A stretch of 12,923 nucleotides of DNA. Source: Oscillospiraceae bacterium. GTDB taxonomy: Bacteria; Bacillota; Clostridia; Oscillospirales; Acutalibacteraceae. The notes below the pieces were generated by a model that was given only the letters and a program-made list of their open reading frames with translations, did not search any database and had not been told where the DNA came from. Both the position numbers and the translations under genes were made by a program. Location: NCBI GenBank assembly GCA_902797915.1, contig CADBUK010000147.1, positions 1 through 12,923 of the forward strand, written 5' to 3'. Below are positions 12,172 to 12,923 of the stretch, piece after piece; position 1 is the first letter of the stretch; each line of letters opens with the position of its first letter.

Positions 12172-12840
12172 ATGAGAATGCGCAAAAAAAAGAACCTTGA
12201 TTCACGGCTTGAGGCGGTCGGCGATTACCTGACCGACTGCGAATACAAGGACCTTAACTTTAAAAACGCAAAGGACAATCGGGAGCTGCTTGATTTGGAA
12301 AAAATCTACGGCAACGGCAATCCGCTTGTGCTTGAGATAGGCTGCGGCAAGGGCACCTTTGCCTGCACGTACGCAGAGCGGCACCCCGAGATTAACCTGC
12401 TTGCGGTTGAGATGGAGGCAAACGTACTGGTGTCCGCCTGCGAAAAGGCAAAGGCGGCGGGGCTGAAAAACATTCATTTTATGCGCTGCAACGCGCAATA
12501 CCTGCCCGCATACCTGGCTGAAAACAGCGTAACGGCAATCTTTCTTAATTTCAGCTGCCCCTACCCAAAAAACACCTACGCCAACCACCGCTTAACCCAC
12601 AAGGCGTTTCTTGATATTTACAAGGAGCTGATGACGGAAAATGCCGTTATCTGCCAGAAAACAGACAACCGGAAGTTTTTTGAATTCTCTATTGAAAGCC
12701 TGTCGCAAAACGGCTTTAAGCTTTCAAACATCAGCCTGGATTTGCACAACAGCGATTTTGAGGGCAACATTGTTACTGAATACGAACAAAAATTCATTGA
12801 CGAGGGCAAGCCGATTTACAGGTTAGAGGCAAGTTTATAA
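12172..12840 (+). CDS. trmB: tRNA (guanine-N7-)-methyltransferase TrmB
   Basis: A 222-residue SAM-dependent methyltransferase that makes m7G46 in tRNA variable loops. Seen: the SAM motif EIGCGKGTF (55-63), the acidic strand end LAVEME (78-82), LNFSCPYPKNTYANHRLTH (125-143), QKTDN (162-166), FEFS and the C-terminal TEYEQKF (202-208). In most TrmB proteins the central motif reads FSDPWPKKRH with a conserved Asp important for activity; here it is Cys129 with Tyr in place of Trp, and the following basic pair is KN. The rest of the family signature is intact, so the identity is secure but the active site is unusual. ATG at 12172 is preferred over an in-frame ATG two codons later because AGGA lies 11 bases upstream. 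It may be read through from mnmA; no separate promoter is clear. Confidence 0.9.
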   Translation: MRMRKKKNLDSRLEAVGDYLTDCEYKDLNFKNAKDNRELLDLEKIYGNGNPLVLEIGCGKGTFACTYAERHPEINLLAVEMEANVLVSACEKAKAAGLKNIHFMRCNAQYLPAYLAENSVTAIFLNFSCPYPKNTYANHRLTHKAFLDIYKELMTENAVICQKTDNRKFFEFSIESLSQNGFKLSNISLDLHNSDFEGNIVTEYEQKFIDEGKPIYRLEASL

Positions 12841-12844
12841 AATC

Positions 12845-12912
12845 GGGACGCCGAGTCGACGTCCCCTACAAGCCCTGCTACAAGAATGTAGGGGCTGCCG
12901 ACCTCGGCAGCC
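12845..12912 (+). repeat. Compound three-hairpin intergenic repeat
   Basis: Three palindromes overlap just after trmB: GGGACG/CGTCCC (12845-12850, 12860-12865), CCCCTACA/TGTAGGGG (12863-12870, 12887-12894) and a perfect 9-bp stem GGCTGCCGA/TCGGCAGCC (12893-12901, 12904-12912). The CCCCTACA/TGTAGGGG pair frames the element. It is GC-richer than its surroundings and resembles dispersed palindromic repeats of gut Clostridia. The window ends 11 bases later, so its right border is unknown. No U-run follows the last stem. Confidence 0.65.
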
Positions 12913-12923
12913 AGTAAAAAACA

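Overview
The window looks like chromosomal DNA of an anaerobic, low-to-mid GC Firmicute of the class Clostridia, probably a gut member of the Oscillospirales/Ruminococcaceae type. This is inferred from strong Shine-Dalgarno sites, consensus sigma-A promoters, a Clostridia-style Rrf2-metY-cysK-nifS-nifU-mnmA order, a secreted protein with choline/cell-wall-binding repeats, and intergenic palindromic repeats. There is no transposase, integrase, CRISPR array, rRNA or tRNA.

Left part (1-4190), minus strand. A bidirectional terminator (26-62) closes the region. It is followed, read right to left, by a membrane-anchored HSL-type esterase with its own consensus promoter and terminator, then a two-gene unit. 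That unit holds a secreted metallo-beta-lactamase-fold protein ending in about eleven 20-residue GW/YYF repeats (architecture of the pneumococcal phosphorylcholine esterase Pce/CbpE) and, overlapping its stop codon, an S4-domain protein of the YlmH family.

Middle (4198-5435), plus strand. hypB, a [NiFe] metallocenter GTPase without other hyp genes nearby, diverges from the esterase. It is followed by a four-cysteine Rrf2-family regulator with its own promoter.

Right part (5436-12840), plus strand. This is a sulfur-trafficking block: metY (O-acetylhomoserine sulfhydrylase) and cysK (O-acetylserine sulfhydrylase) make homocysteine and cysteine. After a terminator and a perfect consensus promoter come nifS (cysteine desulfurase), an IscU-type scaffold, nadA (a [4Fe-4S] enzyme of NAD synthesis), mnmA (tRNA 2-thiouridylase) and trmB (tRNA m7G46 methyltransferase). 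Sulfide is thus fixed into cysteine, mobilised by NifS, and delivered to Fe-S clusters, NadA and tRNA thiolation, with an Rrf2 regulator at the head.

The most interesting non-coding part is the 450-bp leader between the Rrf2 gene and metY. It holds a promoter overlapped by a 29-bp dyad, a second TTCCTA/TAGGAA dyad, a 21-codon leader ORF with a strong RBS that ends in Cys just before its stop, and an array of about nine small hairpins spaced by a heptamer whose orientation flips in the middle. A second array using the same spacer family lies between iscU and nadA. Other palindromic repeats flank trmB.
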